A stretch of DNA of 64,000 bases from Rossellomorea orangium. GTDB lineage: Bacteria; Bacillota; Bacilli; Bacillales; Bacillaceae_B. This document shows positions 1-7,561 of this stretch, piece by piece. Made by a program: the position numbers and the translations under genes. Each line of letters begins with the position of its first letter. Position 1 is the stretch's first letter. The notes beneath the pieces were generated by a model, which did not search any database, was not told the origin of the DNA, and saw nothing but the letters and a program-made list of their open reading frames with translations. The stretch is from NCBI RefSeq assembly GCF_019334305.1, contig NZ_JAHWGH010000025.1, positions 62,001-126,000 of the forward strand, written 5' to 3'.

Positions 1-353
1 TGCCTCAAGGTCCTAAAGGATTTGGATCCGGTGGATACCTTCTTTGGCCGTTATTCGGTACATCGAACCAATTGCTTGCTGGAATCAGTTTACTGCTGAT
101 TACAATATGGCTCAAACGTCAGGGCAGGAATTACTTAGCTACATTGATTCCAATGTTGTTCCTCATGTTTATGACACTTTGGGCAATGATTCATCAGGTT
201 GTGTTTGAATGGTCGGGAGCTGGTGAGTCTGAGGGGAATATGCTCTTGTTCATCTTCGGAAGCATTATCCTGATTTTCACTCTGTGGATACTTATCACCG
301 CGGCATCTTCGCTTTCTAAAAAGGGAGATGGACCTTCACAATTCTCAGCTTAA
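1..353 (+). CDS. cstA: CstA-family transporter, C-terminal fragment (5' end outside window)
   Basis: The reading frame is open from the left edge (first full codon at position 3) to TAA at 351-353, giving the last 116 residues of a membrane protein. The segment WPLFGTSNQLLAG followed by three hydrophobic helices is characteristic of the C-terminus of carbon starvation protein CstA, a family of about 600-700 residues that imports peptides or pyruvate during carbon limitation. A palindromic terminator follows directly. The next operon (a TGA-containing gene, a CC-ending protein and an ArsA-like ATPase) starts about 70 nt downstream on the same strand, but whether the two are co-transcribed is unclear. 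Family assignment is confident; substrate is not. Confidence 0.85.
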   Translation, partial: PQGPKGFGSGGYLLWPLFGTSNQLLAGISLLLITIWLKRQGRNYLATLIPMLFLMFMTLWAMIHQVVFEWSGAGESEGNMLLFIFGSIILIFTLWILITAASSLSKKGDGPSQFSA

Positions 354-362
354 GCATTACGT

Positions 363-389
363 TAGGGGGATTCTATTCGGATCCCCCTA
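363..389 (+). terminator. Palindrome after cstA, possible terminator
   Basis: A perfect 9-bp inverted repeat, TAGGGGGAT (363-371) and ATCCCCCTA (381-389), with a 9-nt loop. There is no long T-run after it, so it may be a weak or partial terminator between cstA and the downstream operon. Confidence 0.5.
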
Positions 390-421
390 TTCATTACATA
401 TTTAAAAAGGGAGGAATAGGA

Positions 422-793
422 ATGGTAGAAGTCATGATGATTCGTGCAGAACTTGAAGTCGGTATGGGGTGATGCGGTGGGGTTAGTGGTGACGGGTTCA
501 TCACAATGAAACATGATTTTTCTCATCATGATCACGAAAGAAGCCTCCTTGCAGGACTATATTGTGAAACAGCTGAAAAATATGGGGAAGCCGTACAGAT
601 CATATACTGTGATCCTAGAAATATGTTATCCATCGTCTACTACATGGGAAGACAGGTATGGAGAAAACAGATTCCTTTTTTCACTGCATGTTATTCTTTG
701 CTATTCCATATCAAAAGGGAAGCCATTTTCATTAATGGGCATTATCTGAGCGACAAACGAATGTATCATGCAACAATCCAAGACTTTCTATAA
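422..793 (+). CDS. Candidate selenoprotein: ArsD-like/thioredoxin-like protein with in-frame TGA (Sec17-Cys18)
   Basis: A good ribosome binding site (AAGGGAGG, 407-414) sits 7 nt before ATG 422. The frame meets TGA at 470-472 and then stays open to TAA at 791-793, giving 123 residues if TGA is read. The TGA is followed directly by a Cys codon in the context GMG-U-CGG, just after a predicted N-terminal beta strand (VEVMMIRAEL). The rest has a thioredoxin-like pattern: strand AVQIIY, a helix, strand EAIFING, then a final helix. Size, order and a vicinal Cys-type pair near residue 17 recall ArsD, the arsenite metallochaperone of ArsA, and an ArsA-type ATPase lies two genes downstream. A hairpin at 486-504 fits a bacterial SECIS. 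The internal ATG at 506 has no ribosome binding site and would lose the redox motif. The alternative is a nonsense mutation of a Cys codon. The ArsD link is inference from architecture, not detected homology. Confidence 0.65.
486..504 (+). other. Candidate bacterial SECIS hairpin (for TGA at 470-472)
   Basis: GTGGTGA (486-492) pairs with TCATCAC (498-504) with one G-U wobble, closing a 5-nt loop CGGGT. The apical loop begins 20 nt after the TGA and has G in its second position. Both fit the known bacterial SECIS rules: a short hairpin within the coding region and an apical loop roughly 16-37 nt from UGA carrying a G in the first two loop bases. Confidence 0.55.
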
Positions 794-806
794 GGAGGGA
801 ACACCG

Positions 807-1076
807 TTGGATTCAACTTTAAAAGCAAAGTTCAAAAGAGTAATAGAGCTTTATGATGACATGATACGCCTCCCTCACAAAACGGAAATTGCCAGGGAAT
901 TGAGGGACGAGGATGATTTATTCTTTTTGCTGCTTTATTCAGAAATGCTTGGAATACCCAACCCTGTATTCTATTACACATTGGAACTTTATCCATTTAT
1001 CATAGAAAAGTTTCATGATTGGCACTTAAGGATGGGGATGGAACACTCTCCTCTGGATGGTATCAGATGTTGTTGA
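807..1076 (+). CDS. Small protein ending in Cys-Cys ('cory-CC-star'-like)
   Basis: An 89-residue protein ending in IRCC immediately before the stop. TTG at 807 is preferred because AAGGAGGG (792-799) lies 7 nt upstream and overlaps the stop of the previous gene; an ATG at 768 in the same frame lacks such a site. The body is acidic-basic and helical, with the segments EIARELRDEDDLF and NPVFYYTLELYPF. From memory it matches the small family that NCBI calls cory-CC-star, named for its invariant terminal Cys pair; this could not be checked. It is translationally coupled between the putative Sec-Cys protein and the ArsA-type ATPase, so a metal, metalloid or redox hand-over role is plausible but inferred. 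Confidence 0.75.
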   Translation: MDSTLKAKFKRVIELYDDMIRLPHKTEIARELRDEDDLFFLLLYSEMLGIPNPVFYYTLELYPFIIEKFHDWHLRMGMEHSPLDGIRCC

Positions 1077-1101
1077 AAATAAGTGAAGGAAGGAGCATGG
1101 T

Positions 1102-2067
1102 ATGAATGATCTATTACAGAAGTCCATTATATTTGTAGGAGGGAAAGGGGGTGTAGGGAAATCGACGACTGCATCTGCCTTAGCTGTCATGTACGCAAAA
1201 ATGGGAAAAAAGACGTTAATTATTTCAACAGATCCGGCACATAATCTGGGAGATATTTTCCATCAGGAAATCAAGGGACATAAGACTCCATTACAGGAAA
1301 ATTTATGGGGAATCGAGATTAATCCTGGCAACGAAACACGTCAATACATTAACGGAGTAAAAGGGAATCTGAAAGGGATGGTCAAGGCCAATATGGTAAA
1401 TGAAGTGCACCGGCAAATTGACATGGCCGCTTCAGCACCCGGGGCAGAAGAAGCTGCGTTATTTGATCGTATAGTTTCCATCATTCTGGAAGACGGAAAT
1501 GATTTTGACAAAATCATTTTTGACACTGCACCGACCGGTCATACGATTCGACTGCTTTCGCTCCCGGAACTTATGGGGGTATGGATGGATGGAATGCTCG
1601 AGAGAAGGAAAAAAACAAACAAGAATTACTCTCAGCTTTTGAATGATGGGGAGCCCGTCGATGATCCCATATATGAAGTCCTTCAAAAGCGACGGGAAAA
1701 GTTTTCAAAAGTAAGGGAGGTTTTACTTAATCAGCAAAAGACAGGCTTTATTTTTGTACTGATCCCTGAAAGACTGCCCATTCTTGAAACAGAAAAAGCG
1801 GTTGAATTGATGTCTAAGAACTCTCTTAATATTGAAGGACTGGTTATCAATAAAATTCTCCCCAATGGGGCAGACGGTGAGTTCTTGCGAAAAAGAAGGG
1901 ATCAGGAAAAAGTTTACTTGAGACTGATGAAAGAGAAGTTTACAAAGCAATCTTTCTATCATATCCCCCTAATGGAAGAAGACATCTGCACCCTTCCCCT
2001 TTTGGAAAAATTCGCAGCAGCTCTTGAGAAAGAAATCGTTAATAGTGAAAAAGCTTGTCGACAATAG
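1102..2067 (+). CDS. ArsA/Get3 (TRC40)-family ATPase
   Basis: A 321-residue P-loop ATPase. The N-terminus carries the deviant Walker A GGKGGVGKST (residues 13-22), followed by the switch I segment STDPAHNLGD (43-51) and the switch II segment FDTAPTGHTIRLL, all typical of ArsA/Get3. It is a single-domain form (ArsA proper is a tandem of two). AAGGAAGGAG lies just upstream of ATG 1102. ArsA energises arsenite export with ArsB, whereas Get3 handles tail-anchored proteins; bacterial single-domain members are poorly characterised. No arsB, acr3 or arsR is nearby. Its partners here are a CC-ending protein and a predicted Sec-Cys thioredoxin-like protein, which suggests thiol/selenol-dependent ligand transfer. 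A strong terminator closes the operon. Confidence 0.9.
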   Translation: MNDLLQKSIIFVGGKGGVGKSTTASALAVMYAKMGKKTLIISTDPAHNLGDIFHQEIKGHKTPLQENLWGIEINPGNETRQYINGVKGNLKGMVKANMVNEVHRQIDMAASAPGAEEAALFDRIVSIILEDGNDFDKIIFDTAPTGHTIRLLSLPELMGVWMDGMLERRKKTNKNYSQLLNDGEPVDDPIYEVLQKRREKFSKVREVLLNQQKTGFIFVLIPERLPILETEKAVELMSKNSLNIEGLVINKILPNGADGEFLRKRRDQEKVYLRLMKEKFTKQSFYHIPLMEEDICTLPLLEKFAAALEKEIVNSEKACRQ

Positions 2068-2086
2068 GATAGTACATAGCAAGAGT

Positions 2087-2120
2087 GACCATTGAAGATT
2101 TCTTCGATGGTCATTTTTAT
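2087..2120 (+). terminator. Intrinsic terminator of the ArsA-like operon
   Basis: Inverted repeat GACCATTGAAGA (2087-2098) and TCTTCGATGGTC (2101-2112) with one wobble pair, followed by a T-rich tract. Confidence 0.85.
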
Positions 2121-2189
2121 TTATTGAAGGGGAAATGTGGTTTTTTGTCGAAAGTGTATTGAAACAATAAAGCGAAGGAAGTGATTCTA

Positions 2190-3443
2190 ATGAAAAGTGA
2201 GAAAAACATTATACCCGCCGTTCTTCCTTTAAAGAAAAGGGAAGAAACCCAAAATCGCTGGTTATTTCATCGCCTTAATACACTATTACCTACTTTAATG
2301 GAAAAACACGATGTCAACTTGTGGATTGTAGTAGGAAGGGAGTATAATGAAGATCCAGTCCTTAAGAGTCTGTATCCAGCGTCAATAGACAGCTCGAGGA
2401 GATTGACGATCCTTGTATTTTATTTAGACAGTGGAAAGCATCTCAGAAGATGGGTCCTCCACCCAAATCCTAATTTCGAACCATTTTATGAACGCGTCTG
2501 GAATCCAGAAGAGTGCGATCAATGGGAATGTCTAAAACGACTTGTGGATGAACATAACCCTGATAATATTGCGTTGAACTATTCATCGACTTTTGCTGTA
2601 GCAGACGGGTTGAGCCACTCCCATTTTCAACATTTAAGCATGTTATTAGATGATCATTCACATAAATTCACGTCTGCACAACATGTTATTGTAGATTGGC
2701 TATCGATTAGGACTGCCAAGGAATTAGTCGCTTACCCCTCTATAGCCGAGCTTGGGAGGACCATTGCCGAAGAAGCATTATCAAGAGCGGTGATACATCC
2801 AGGAATCACGACAACAGAAGACGTAGTCGATTGGATACGCCAACGTGTTTTAGATGAAGGAATGGAAACGTCTTTTTATCCTACGGTCGATTTGCAAAGA
2901 AAAGGATCGGACATGGACCGGCTAGAAGGTGAGATTATTCGATTTGGAGATATCGTTCATTTAGACTTTGGTATTCGTTACCTAGGTCTTACAACGGATA
3001 CGCAGCAACTGGCATACGTGCTCTATCCTGGTGAGGTGGAAGCTCCAGAAGGACTTCAATCCGCCTTCGAAACTGCCTTAAGGTTTGAGGACATCATAAC
3101 GGAGGAAATGAAAATTGGCAGAACAGGAAATGAAGTGTTTTACCGGGCAATGAAAAAGGCAAGAGAAGAAGAAATTGAGGCAATGCTCTATTCCCACCCA
3201 ATAGGGAATCACTGTCATGAAGCGGGAGCATTAATAGGCTTATATGATGTACAAGGAGACATTCCCATCAGGGGTGACCTTCCTTTAACAGCCAATAGCT
3301 GCTATGCCATGGAATTCAATATTAAACAATACATTCCCGAATGGAATCAAATCATCCCGATCTATTTGGAAGAGCCTGTTGCTTTCATGCAGAATAGACT
3401 GGAATATATGTCTAAAAGGCAGACATCATTCTATCTAATTTAG
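2190..3443 (+). CDS. M24-family metallopeptidase (Xaa-Pro peptidase-like)
   Basis: A 417-residue protein with a creatinase-like N-terminal domain and a C-terminal pita-bread domain. Likely metal ligands are the two aspartates in HLDFGIRYLGLTTDT, the histidine in SHPIGNHCHEAG, the glutamate in CYAMEFNIKQYIP and a C-terminal glutamate. ATG 2190 is preferred over the in-frame GTG at 2181 because GAAGGAAGTG lies at the right distance. Members hydrolyse N-terminal Xaa-Pro bonds or related substrates; the exact substrate cannot be read from sequence. It appears monocistronic, with terminators on both sides. Confidence 0.85.
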   Translation: MKSEKNIIPAVLPLKKREETQNRWLFHRLNTLLPTLMEKHDVNLWIVVGREYNEDPVLKSLYPASIDSSRRLTILVFYLDSGKHLRRWVLHPNPNFEPFYERVWNPEECDQWECLKRLVDEHNPDNIALNYSSTFAVADGLSHSHFQHLSMLLDDHSHKFTSAQHVIVDWLSIRTAKELVAYPSIAELGRTIAEEALSRAVIHPGITTTEDVVDWIRQRVLDEGMETSFYPTVDLQRKGSDMDRLEGEIIRFGDIVHLDFGIRYLGLTTDTQQLAYVLYPGEVEAPEGLQSAFETALRFEDIITEEMKIGRTGNEVFYRAMKKAREEEIEAMLYSHPIGNHCHEAGALIGLYDVQGDIPIRGDLPLTANSCYAMEFNIKQYIPEWNQIIPIYLEEPVAFMQNRLEYMSKRQTSFYLI

Positions 3444-3466
3444 ATATAAAACGGAACTCCAAACGT

Positions 3467-3507
3467 AAAAGGCTGGTCACAGTTACTGTGTGAACAGGCC
3501 TTTTTTA
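3467..3507 (+). terminator. Intrinsic terminator after the M24 peptidase
   Basis: Stem from AAAAGGCTG (3467-3475) against CAGGCCTTTT (from about 3495), slightly bulged, followed by a six-T run. Confidence 0.7.
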
Positions 3508-3537
3508 TGTATAAGGAATAAAATTTAAAATACCCCC

Positions 3538-3566
3538 TTGACTATATACCTTATAGGGTATATTAT
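3538..3566 (+). promoter_or_regulatory. cstR promoter with CstR-type operator in the spacer
   Basis: TTGACT (3538-3543), 17-bp spacer, TATTAT (3561-3566). The palindrome TATACC-TTATAG-GGTATA (3545-3562) fills the spacer and matches the shape of the known CstR/CsoR-type operator (TATACC...GGTATA). A bound repressor would block RNA polymerase directly, consistent with autoregulation relieved by persulfides. Confidence 0.85.
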
Positions 3567-3609
3567 TGTGTATGTAGCAAGAAACAATAAGCCAACAGGA
3601 GGTGTCTTG

Positions 3610-3870
3610 ATGGAATACAATGCACAAATTAAGAATCGAATTAAACGTGTTGAAGGGCAGCTCCGTGGAATTGTAAGAATGATGGAGCAGGGGGAAGATT
3701 GTAAAGACGTTATCACACAGCTTTCCGCAGCAAAAACAGCTCTTGACCGTTCCGTCGGCATAATTGTCAGTATGAATCTTGTTGAGTGCGTGAAAGATTC
3801 GCATGAAACAGGCGAAAACACAGAAGAACTAGTGAAAGAAGCAGTGAATTTATTAGTGAAGAGTCGATAA
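3610..3870 (+). CDS. cstR: CstR, persulfide-sensing CsoR-family repressor
   Basis: An 86-residue all-helical CsoR-family repressor. Cysteines are at positions 31 (EDCKDV) and 60 (VECVKD), the dithiol pair that forms di- and trisulfide links in CstR. The His that follows the second Cys in copper-sensing CsoR is Val here, which argues against copper sensing. ATG 3610 is chosen because GGAGGTG precedes it; the longer open frame to 3538 runs through the promoter and operator. It is the first gene of a sulfur-relay cluster whose promoters carry its predicted operator, so it most likely represses tusA, dsrE, rhodanese and persulfide dioxygenase genes until reactive sulfur accumulates. Confidence 0.92.
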   Translation: MEYNAQIKNRIKRVEGQLRGIVRMMEQGEDCKDVITQLSAAKTALDRSVGIIVSMNLVECVKDSHETGENTEELVKEAVNLLVKSR

Positions 3871-3879
3871 GAAAAAGAG

Positions 3880-3922
3880 TTGACAACTTTTTTTATATCA
3901 ATTAATATACCCTTATAGGTAT
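3880..3922 (+). promoter_or_regulatory. tusA promoter with CstR-type operator at and after the -10
   Basis: TTGACA (3880-3885), 17-bp spacer, TAATAT (3903-3908). The operator ATACCCTTATAGGTAT (3907-3922) overlaps the end of the -10 and the start site, unlike the cstR promoter, where it lies in the spacer. Confidence 0.8.
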
Positions 3923-3952
3923 TTAAAAACAACATTATCAGGAGGAATTCGA

Positions 3953-4180
3953 ATGAACGCAGATAAAGTATTAGATGCAAAGGGACTTGCTTGTCCAATG
4001 CCGATTGTGAAAACGAGAAAGGCAATCAAGGAGATTGAATCCGGTCAAATTTTAGAAGTACAAACAACAGATAAAGGTGCAAAGAGTGACTTGACCGCGT
4101 GGGCGAAATCCACTGGACACGAATTAATGGACTCAAATGAAGAAAATGATGTCTTTACATTTTGGATTAAAAAAGGTTAA
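3953..4180 (+). CDS. tusA: TusA-family sulfurtransferase
   Basis: A 75-residue protein with the TusA signature ACPMPIVKTRKAI; the sulfur-carrying Cys is residue 14. TusA proteins receive persulfide sulfur and pass it to partners such as DsrE-like proteins or rhodaneses. AGGAGG lies just before ATG 3953. It has its own CstR-type promoter and is followed by a DsrE-like gene and a second TusA domain fused to rhodanese, so a role in moving persulfide sulfur in the cytoplasm is likely. Confidence 0.92.
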   Translation: MNADKVLDAKGLACPMPIVKTRKAIKEIESGQILEVQTTDKGAKSDLTAWAKSTGHELMDSNEENDVFTFWIKKG

Positions 4181-4199
4181 TTTTTTTTTGAGGGGATAA

Positions 4200-4216
4200 A
4201 TACCCCATACAGTAAA
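4200..4216 (+). promoter_or_regulatory. Degenerate CstR-like half operator upstream of dsrE-like gene
   Basis: ATACCCC followed by ATACAGTAA resembles one good half of the CstR palindrome and a decayed second half. No convincing promoter accompanies it. Confidence 0.35.
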
Positions 4217-4230
4217 TAGGAGGAGATACA

Positions 4231-4710
4231 ATGTCAGAAACAAAAACAACCAATATTATTCTCTTTAGCGGAGATTACGATAAAGCGATGGCGGCATATA
4301 TCATTGCCAATGGGGCAGCCGCGTATGATCATGAAGTAACGATTTTCCATACATTCTGGGGATTGAATGCTTTAAGAAAAGAAGAAATGGTCCCAATGAA
4401 AAAAGGTTTCATGGAAAAAATGTTTGGGCGTATGATGCCACGAGGTGCAGATAAAATGGGATTATCCAACATGAACTTCATGGGAATGGGGCCAAAAATG
4501 ATTAAAGGCGTCATGAAGAAGCACAATGCAATGCCTCTACCCGATTTAATTGACATGGCAAGGGAACAAGACGTCAAACTCGTTGCTTGTACCATGACAA
4601 TGGATCTACTGGGTTTACACAAAGACGAGTTACTGGAAGAAATTGAATATGCTGGTGTAGCTGCTTATTTAGCAGATGCTGAAGACGGAAATGTGAACTT
4701 ATTCATCTAA
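4231..4710 (+). CDS. DsrE/DsrF-like (DsrE2-type) sulfur-carrier protein
   Basis: A 159-residue protein of the DsrE/DsrF/peroxiredoxin-like fold. The conserved segment KLVACTMTMDLLGL places the likely persulfide-bearing Cys at residue 120. A Met-rich stretch (residues 60-100) is typical of this subgroup. GGAGGAG precedes the ATG. DsrE-like proteins exchange sulfur with TusA, and the flanking genes encode TusA and TusA-rhodanese, supporting a sulfur relay. Confidence 0.85.
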   Translation: MSETKTTNIILFSGDYDKAMAAYIIANGAAAYDHEVTIFHTFWGLNALRKEEMVPMKKGFMEKMFGRMMPRGADKMGLSNMNFMGMGPKMIKGVMKKHNAMPLPDLIDMAREQDVKLVACTMTMDLLGLHKDELLEEIEYAGVAAYLADAEDGNVNLFI

Positions 4711-4727
4711 TTTTTTTTGTAAATAAA

Positions 4728-4743
4728 TATACCCTATGAGGTA
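4728..4743 (+). promoter_or_regulatory. CstR-like operator upstream of the tusA-rhodanese gene
   Basis: TATACCCTATGAGGTA retains most of the TATACC...GGTATA palindrome. A weak TTGTAA lies upstream, but there is no clear -10, so this may be a decayed or very weak promoter-operator. Confidence 0.45.
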
Positions 4744-4758
4744 ATTGGAGGTCATTAT

Positions 4759-5331
4759 ATGAATAGTATTGAATCAAATTTCGTTTTAGATGCGAAAGGA
4801 CTTGCTTGTCCAATGCCAATCGTGAAAACCAAAAAGGCAATGAAAGACATGGAAGCAGGACATGTGATTGAAATCCAGGCAACAGACAAGGGCTCAAAAG
4901 CAGACCTTCAAGCTTGGGCAAAAAGTTCAGGTCATGAATATTTAGGGACTATCGAAGAAGGAGAGGTCCTTAAACACTTTGTACGTAAATCAAGCGGTGA
5001 AGAGGCAGTTGAGCGTAAGCATGAAGCTGTGATCGATAATGAAGCATTAGCAAGTAAATTAAAGCAAGAAAATGTCATTGTTCTGGATGTCCGGGAAAAA
5101 GCAGAGTATGCATTCAAACATATTCCCGGTGCCATCTCAATGCCATTAGGGGACCTTGAAAACCGTGTAGAAGAATTGAACAAAGATAAAGACATTTATG
5201 TGGTGTGCCGGACTGGAAACAGAAGTGATATGGCTGCTCAAATGCTTTCAGATAAAGGCTTTGCAAATGTAATCAATGTGGTTCCAGGTATGAGCGAATG
5301 GACTGGAGACGTTGAATCTGATATTAAGTAA
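4759..5331 (+). CDS. TusA-rhodanese fusion sulfurtransferase
   Basis: A 190-residue fusion. Residues 1-75 are a TusA domain (Cys17 in ACPMP) and residues 90-187 a rhodanese domain with active-site Cys150 in the loop CRTGNRS. The two domains could pass persulfide sulfur between Cys17 and Cys150 within one chain. It lies 48 nt after the DsrE-like gene and 27 nt before a persulfide dioxygenase gene, in the CstR-controlled cluster. The TusA part closely resembles the stand-alone TusA encoded at 3953, suggesting local duplication. Confidence 0.92.
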   Translation: MNSIESNFVLDAKGLACPMPIVKTKKAMKDMEAGHVIEIQATDKGSKADLQAWAKSSGHEYLGTIEEGEVLKHFVRKSSGEEAVERKHEAVIDNEALASKLKQENVIVLDVREKAEYAFKHIPGAISMPLGDLENRVEELNKDKDIYVVCRTGNRSDMAAQMLSDKGFANVINVVPGMSEWTGDVESDIK

Positions 5332-5358
5332 TTCATATTTTAAGGAGGCTTATTAAAA

Positions 5359-6486
5359 ATGGCTGTTAAACCGATGAATTCTAAAGAGGTAGCACAAAAG
5401 GTGATGAACAAAGAAGAATTATTCATTTTGGATGTTCGTAATGTGGATGCCTTTGAAGATTGGAAAATTGAAGGTGGGAAATTTGAGTATTTAAATATTC
5501 CGTATTTTGATCTTTTAGACGGAGTTGAAGAAATCATGGATCAACTTCCTGAAGATAAAGATATTCTTGTCGTCTGTGCCAAAGAAGGATCTTCCATTAT
5601 GGTGGCCGAAATGCTGTCTGAAGAAGGCAAGGATGTCTCTTACCTTGAAGGAGGTATGAAGGCTTGGAGTGAGCATCTAGAGCCTGTTAAAGTGGGTGAC
5701 TTGTCAAATGGCGGTGAACTTTATCAATTCGTACGCTTAGGTAAAGGCTGTTTATCGTACATGGTTGTATCAGGTAGTGAAGCTGCAATCGTGGATGCCA
5801 CTCGTATGGCGGATGTATTCATTGAATTTGCGAAAGAAAAAAATGCAACGATTACAAACGTATTTGATACACATTTACATGCCGATCATATTTCAGGAGG
5901 TCGTACGATTGCAGAAGCAACGGGTGCAACTTACTGGTTACCTCCTAAAGATGCAGAAGAAGTGACGTTTGAGTTCGCTGCTCTGGAAGACGGAAATAAA
6001 ATCGTAATCGGAAATTCAACCATTGAGATTTCCGCCCTGTACTCACCGGGACACACGATCGGATCTACATCTTTCGTAGTCGATAAGAAGTATTTATTAT
6101 CAGGTGATATTCTATTTGTCGATAGTATCGGTCGTCCTGATCTCGCGGGGAAAGCAGAAGATTGGGTAGGAGACTTAAGAGAGAGTCTATACAAACGCTA
6201 TAAAGATCTTTCCATGGAGCTTATCGTTTTACCTGCTCACTTTATGATTATCGATGAATTAAATGAAAATGGTTCTGTAGGTGAGAAGTTAGGAACACTA
6301 TTTGCCAAAAATCACGGTTTAAACATTGAGAGTGAAGAAGAATTCAGAAAGCTTGTTTCTGAAAACCTGCCTCCTCAACCGAATGCGTATCAGGAAATAC
6401 GTGAAACAAATATGGGGAAAGTCACTCCTGATGAAGAAAAGCAGCGTGAGATGGAAATCGGACCAAACCGTTGTGCTGTAAGATAA
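5359..6486 (+). CDS. Rhodanese-persulfide dioxygenase fusion (CstB/ETHE1-like), copy 1
   Basis: A 375-residue protein. Residues 1-110 form a rhodanese domain with Cys73 (VVCAKEGSS). Residues 120-375 form a metallo-beta-lactamase-fold persulfide dioxygenase: HLHADH supplies His172, His174, Asp176 and His177, followed by SPGHT, SGDILF and LPAHF. It ends with the GPNRCAV motif common in this family. These enzymes oxidise glutathione- or low-molecular-weight-thiol persulfide to sulfite with Fe(II) and O2. Domain order is rhodanese first, unlike staphylococcal CstB. A paralogue lies at 12216. The downstream TauE-type permease may export the sulfite formed. Confidence 0.9.
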   Translation: MAVKPMNSKEVAQKVMNKEELFILDVRNVDAFEDWKIEGGKFEYLNIPYFDLLDGVEEIMDQLPEDKDILVVCAKEGSSIMVAEMLSEEGKDVSYLEGGMKAWSEHLEPVKVGDLSNGGELYQFVRLGKGCLSYMVVSGSEAAIVDATRMADVFIEFAKEKNATITNVFDTHLHADHISGGRTIAEATGATYWLPPKDAEEVTFEFAALEDGNKIVIGNSTIEISALYSPGHTIGSTSFVVDKKYLLSGDILFVDSIGRPDLAGKAEDWVGDLRESLYKRYKDLSMELIVLPAHFMIIDELNENGSVGEKLGTLFAKNHGLNIESEEEFRKLVSENLPPQPNAYQEIRETNMGKVTPDEEKQREMEIGPNRCAVR

Positions 6487-6515
6487 AAATCAGCTGGCTT
6501 AATAAATAGATTCCC

Positions 6516-6548
6516 AATGGGAACCTGCGGCTGCCGGTTCCCATTTTA
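6516..6548 (+). terminator. Intrinsic terminator between persulfide dioxygenase and TauE-like gene
   Basis: Perfect 10-bp stem AATGGGAACC (6516-6525) and GGTTCCCATT (6536-6545), then TTACT. The short T-tract may allow read-through to the permease gene. Confidence 0.75.
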
Positions 6549-6568
6549 CTAGAAAAGGAGGGCTCACA

Positions 6569-7345
6569 ATGGATTTGGCATTTATAATAACAATCTTTTT
6601 AATCGGTTTTGTCGGTTCCTATATTTCAGGAATGGTGGGCATCGGCGGAAGTATCATTAAATATCCCATGCTCCTGTATATCCCCCCGTTACTCGGAGTA
6701 GCCACATTTTCAGCTCATGAAGTATCAGGTATCAGTGCTGTCCAAGTGTTCTTTGCAACACTTGGTGGAGTTTGGGCTTACCGTAAAGGGGGCTACTTGA
6801 ATAAAACACTCATTACGTATATGGGAGTAAGTATTCTGATCGGTAGCTTCGTTGGTGGTTTCGGCTCTAAATTTATGAGTGAAGCAGGGATTAACATCGT
6901 GTATGGAATTCTTGCCCTTATTGCAGCGATCATGATGTTCATTCCTAAAAAAGGAATAGATGATGTGAAATTGGAGGATGTTTCATTTAATAAATGGCTC
7001 GCTGCCATTCTTGCCCTCATCGTCGGGGTTGGTGCAGGAATTGTTGGTGCAGCAGGAGCATTCCTATTAGTCCCTATCATGCTTGTCGTGCTTAAAATAC
7101 CGACAAGAATGACAATTGCTTCGTCTCTTGCCATTACGTTGATTTCGTCCATCGGATCCACAGTAGGAAAGATTTCCACTGGTCAGGTTGATTACTTGCC
7201 GGCCATGATCATGGTAGTGGCGAGTCTGATCGCCTCTCCACTTGGAGCCATGGCGGGAAAGAAAATGAATACAAAGATTCTCCAAATGATCTTAGCCCTC
7301 TTAATCTTAGGGACTGCCATTAAGATCTGGGTAGATATATTATAA
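6569..7345 (+). CDS. TauE/SafE-family sulfite/sulfur-compound exporter
   Basis: A 258-residue membrane protein with about eight hydrophobic segments and the glycine-rich repeats of the TauE/SafE family ([13 protein letters not shown] near the N-terminus and [15 protein letters not shown] in the second half). AAAAGGAGGG precedes the ATG. The family exports sulfite, sulfoacetate and related anions. Its place directly after a persulfide dioxygenase suggests export of sulfite or another sulfur oxidation product. Confidence 0.88.
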   Translation: MDLAFIITIFLIGFVGSYISGMVGIGGSIIKYPMLLYIPPLLGVATFSAHEVSGISAVQVFFATLGGVWAYRKGGYLNKTLITYMGVSILIGSFVGGFGSKFMSEAGINIVYGILALIAAIMMFIPKKGIDDVKLEDVSFNKWLAAILALIVGVGAGIVGAAGAFLLVPIMLVVLKIPTRMTIASSLAITLISSIGSTVGKISTGQVDYLPAMIMVVASLIASPLGAMAGKKMNTKILQMILALLILGTAIKIWVDIL

Positions 7346-7351
7346 ATGGTT

Positions 7352-7421
7352 GCCTGGTTCTACTAATCAAGCATCTTTTCTGAAAAGAGAAGGGCGTGAT
7401 GAACGAGCCTGGCTTTTTTTT
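7352..7421 (+). terminator. Probable terminator after TauE-like gene
   Basis: GCCTGGTTC (7352-7360) can pair with GAGCCTGGC (7405-7413) with one mismatch and one wobble, across a long loop, followed by eight Ts. Confidence 0.5.
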
Positions 7422-7561
7422 GTTTCCCTGTAACTTTCCATGGTTCCGATTCGTCTATATAATTGAAAGAAATAAGACTCTAGATGGATGAATATATTCT
7501 ATTGTACAAGTACAATGGATGCGTTCAATGATTAATCCATTATGAAAAAGGGAGAATGAAA

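Noticed and set aside
506..793. Separate 95-aa gene starting at ATG 506
   Set aside because: No ribosome binding site before ATG 506; the frame continues upstream through one TGA to ATG 422, which has a strong site. Treated as one TGA-containing gene.
1102..2067. Classical arsenic resistance operon
   Set aside because: No arsR, arsB, acr3 or arsC in the vicinity; only the ATPase family matches.
3538..3609. N-terminal extension of CstR
   Set aside because: Codons lie within the promoter and operator; ATG 3610 has a good ribosome binding site and gives the standard CstR length with Cys31 and Cys60.
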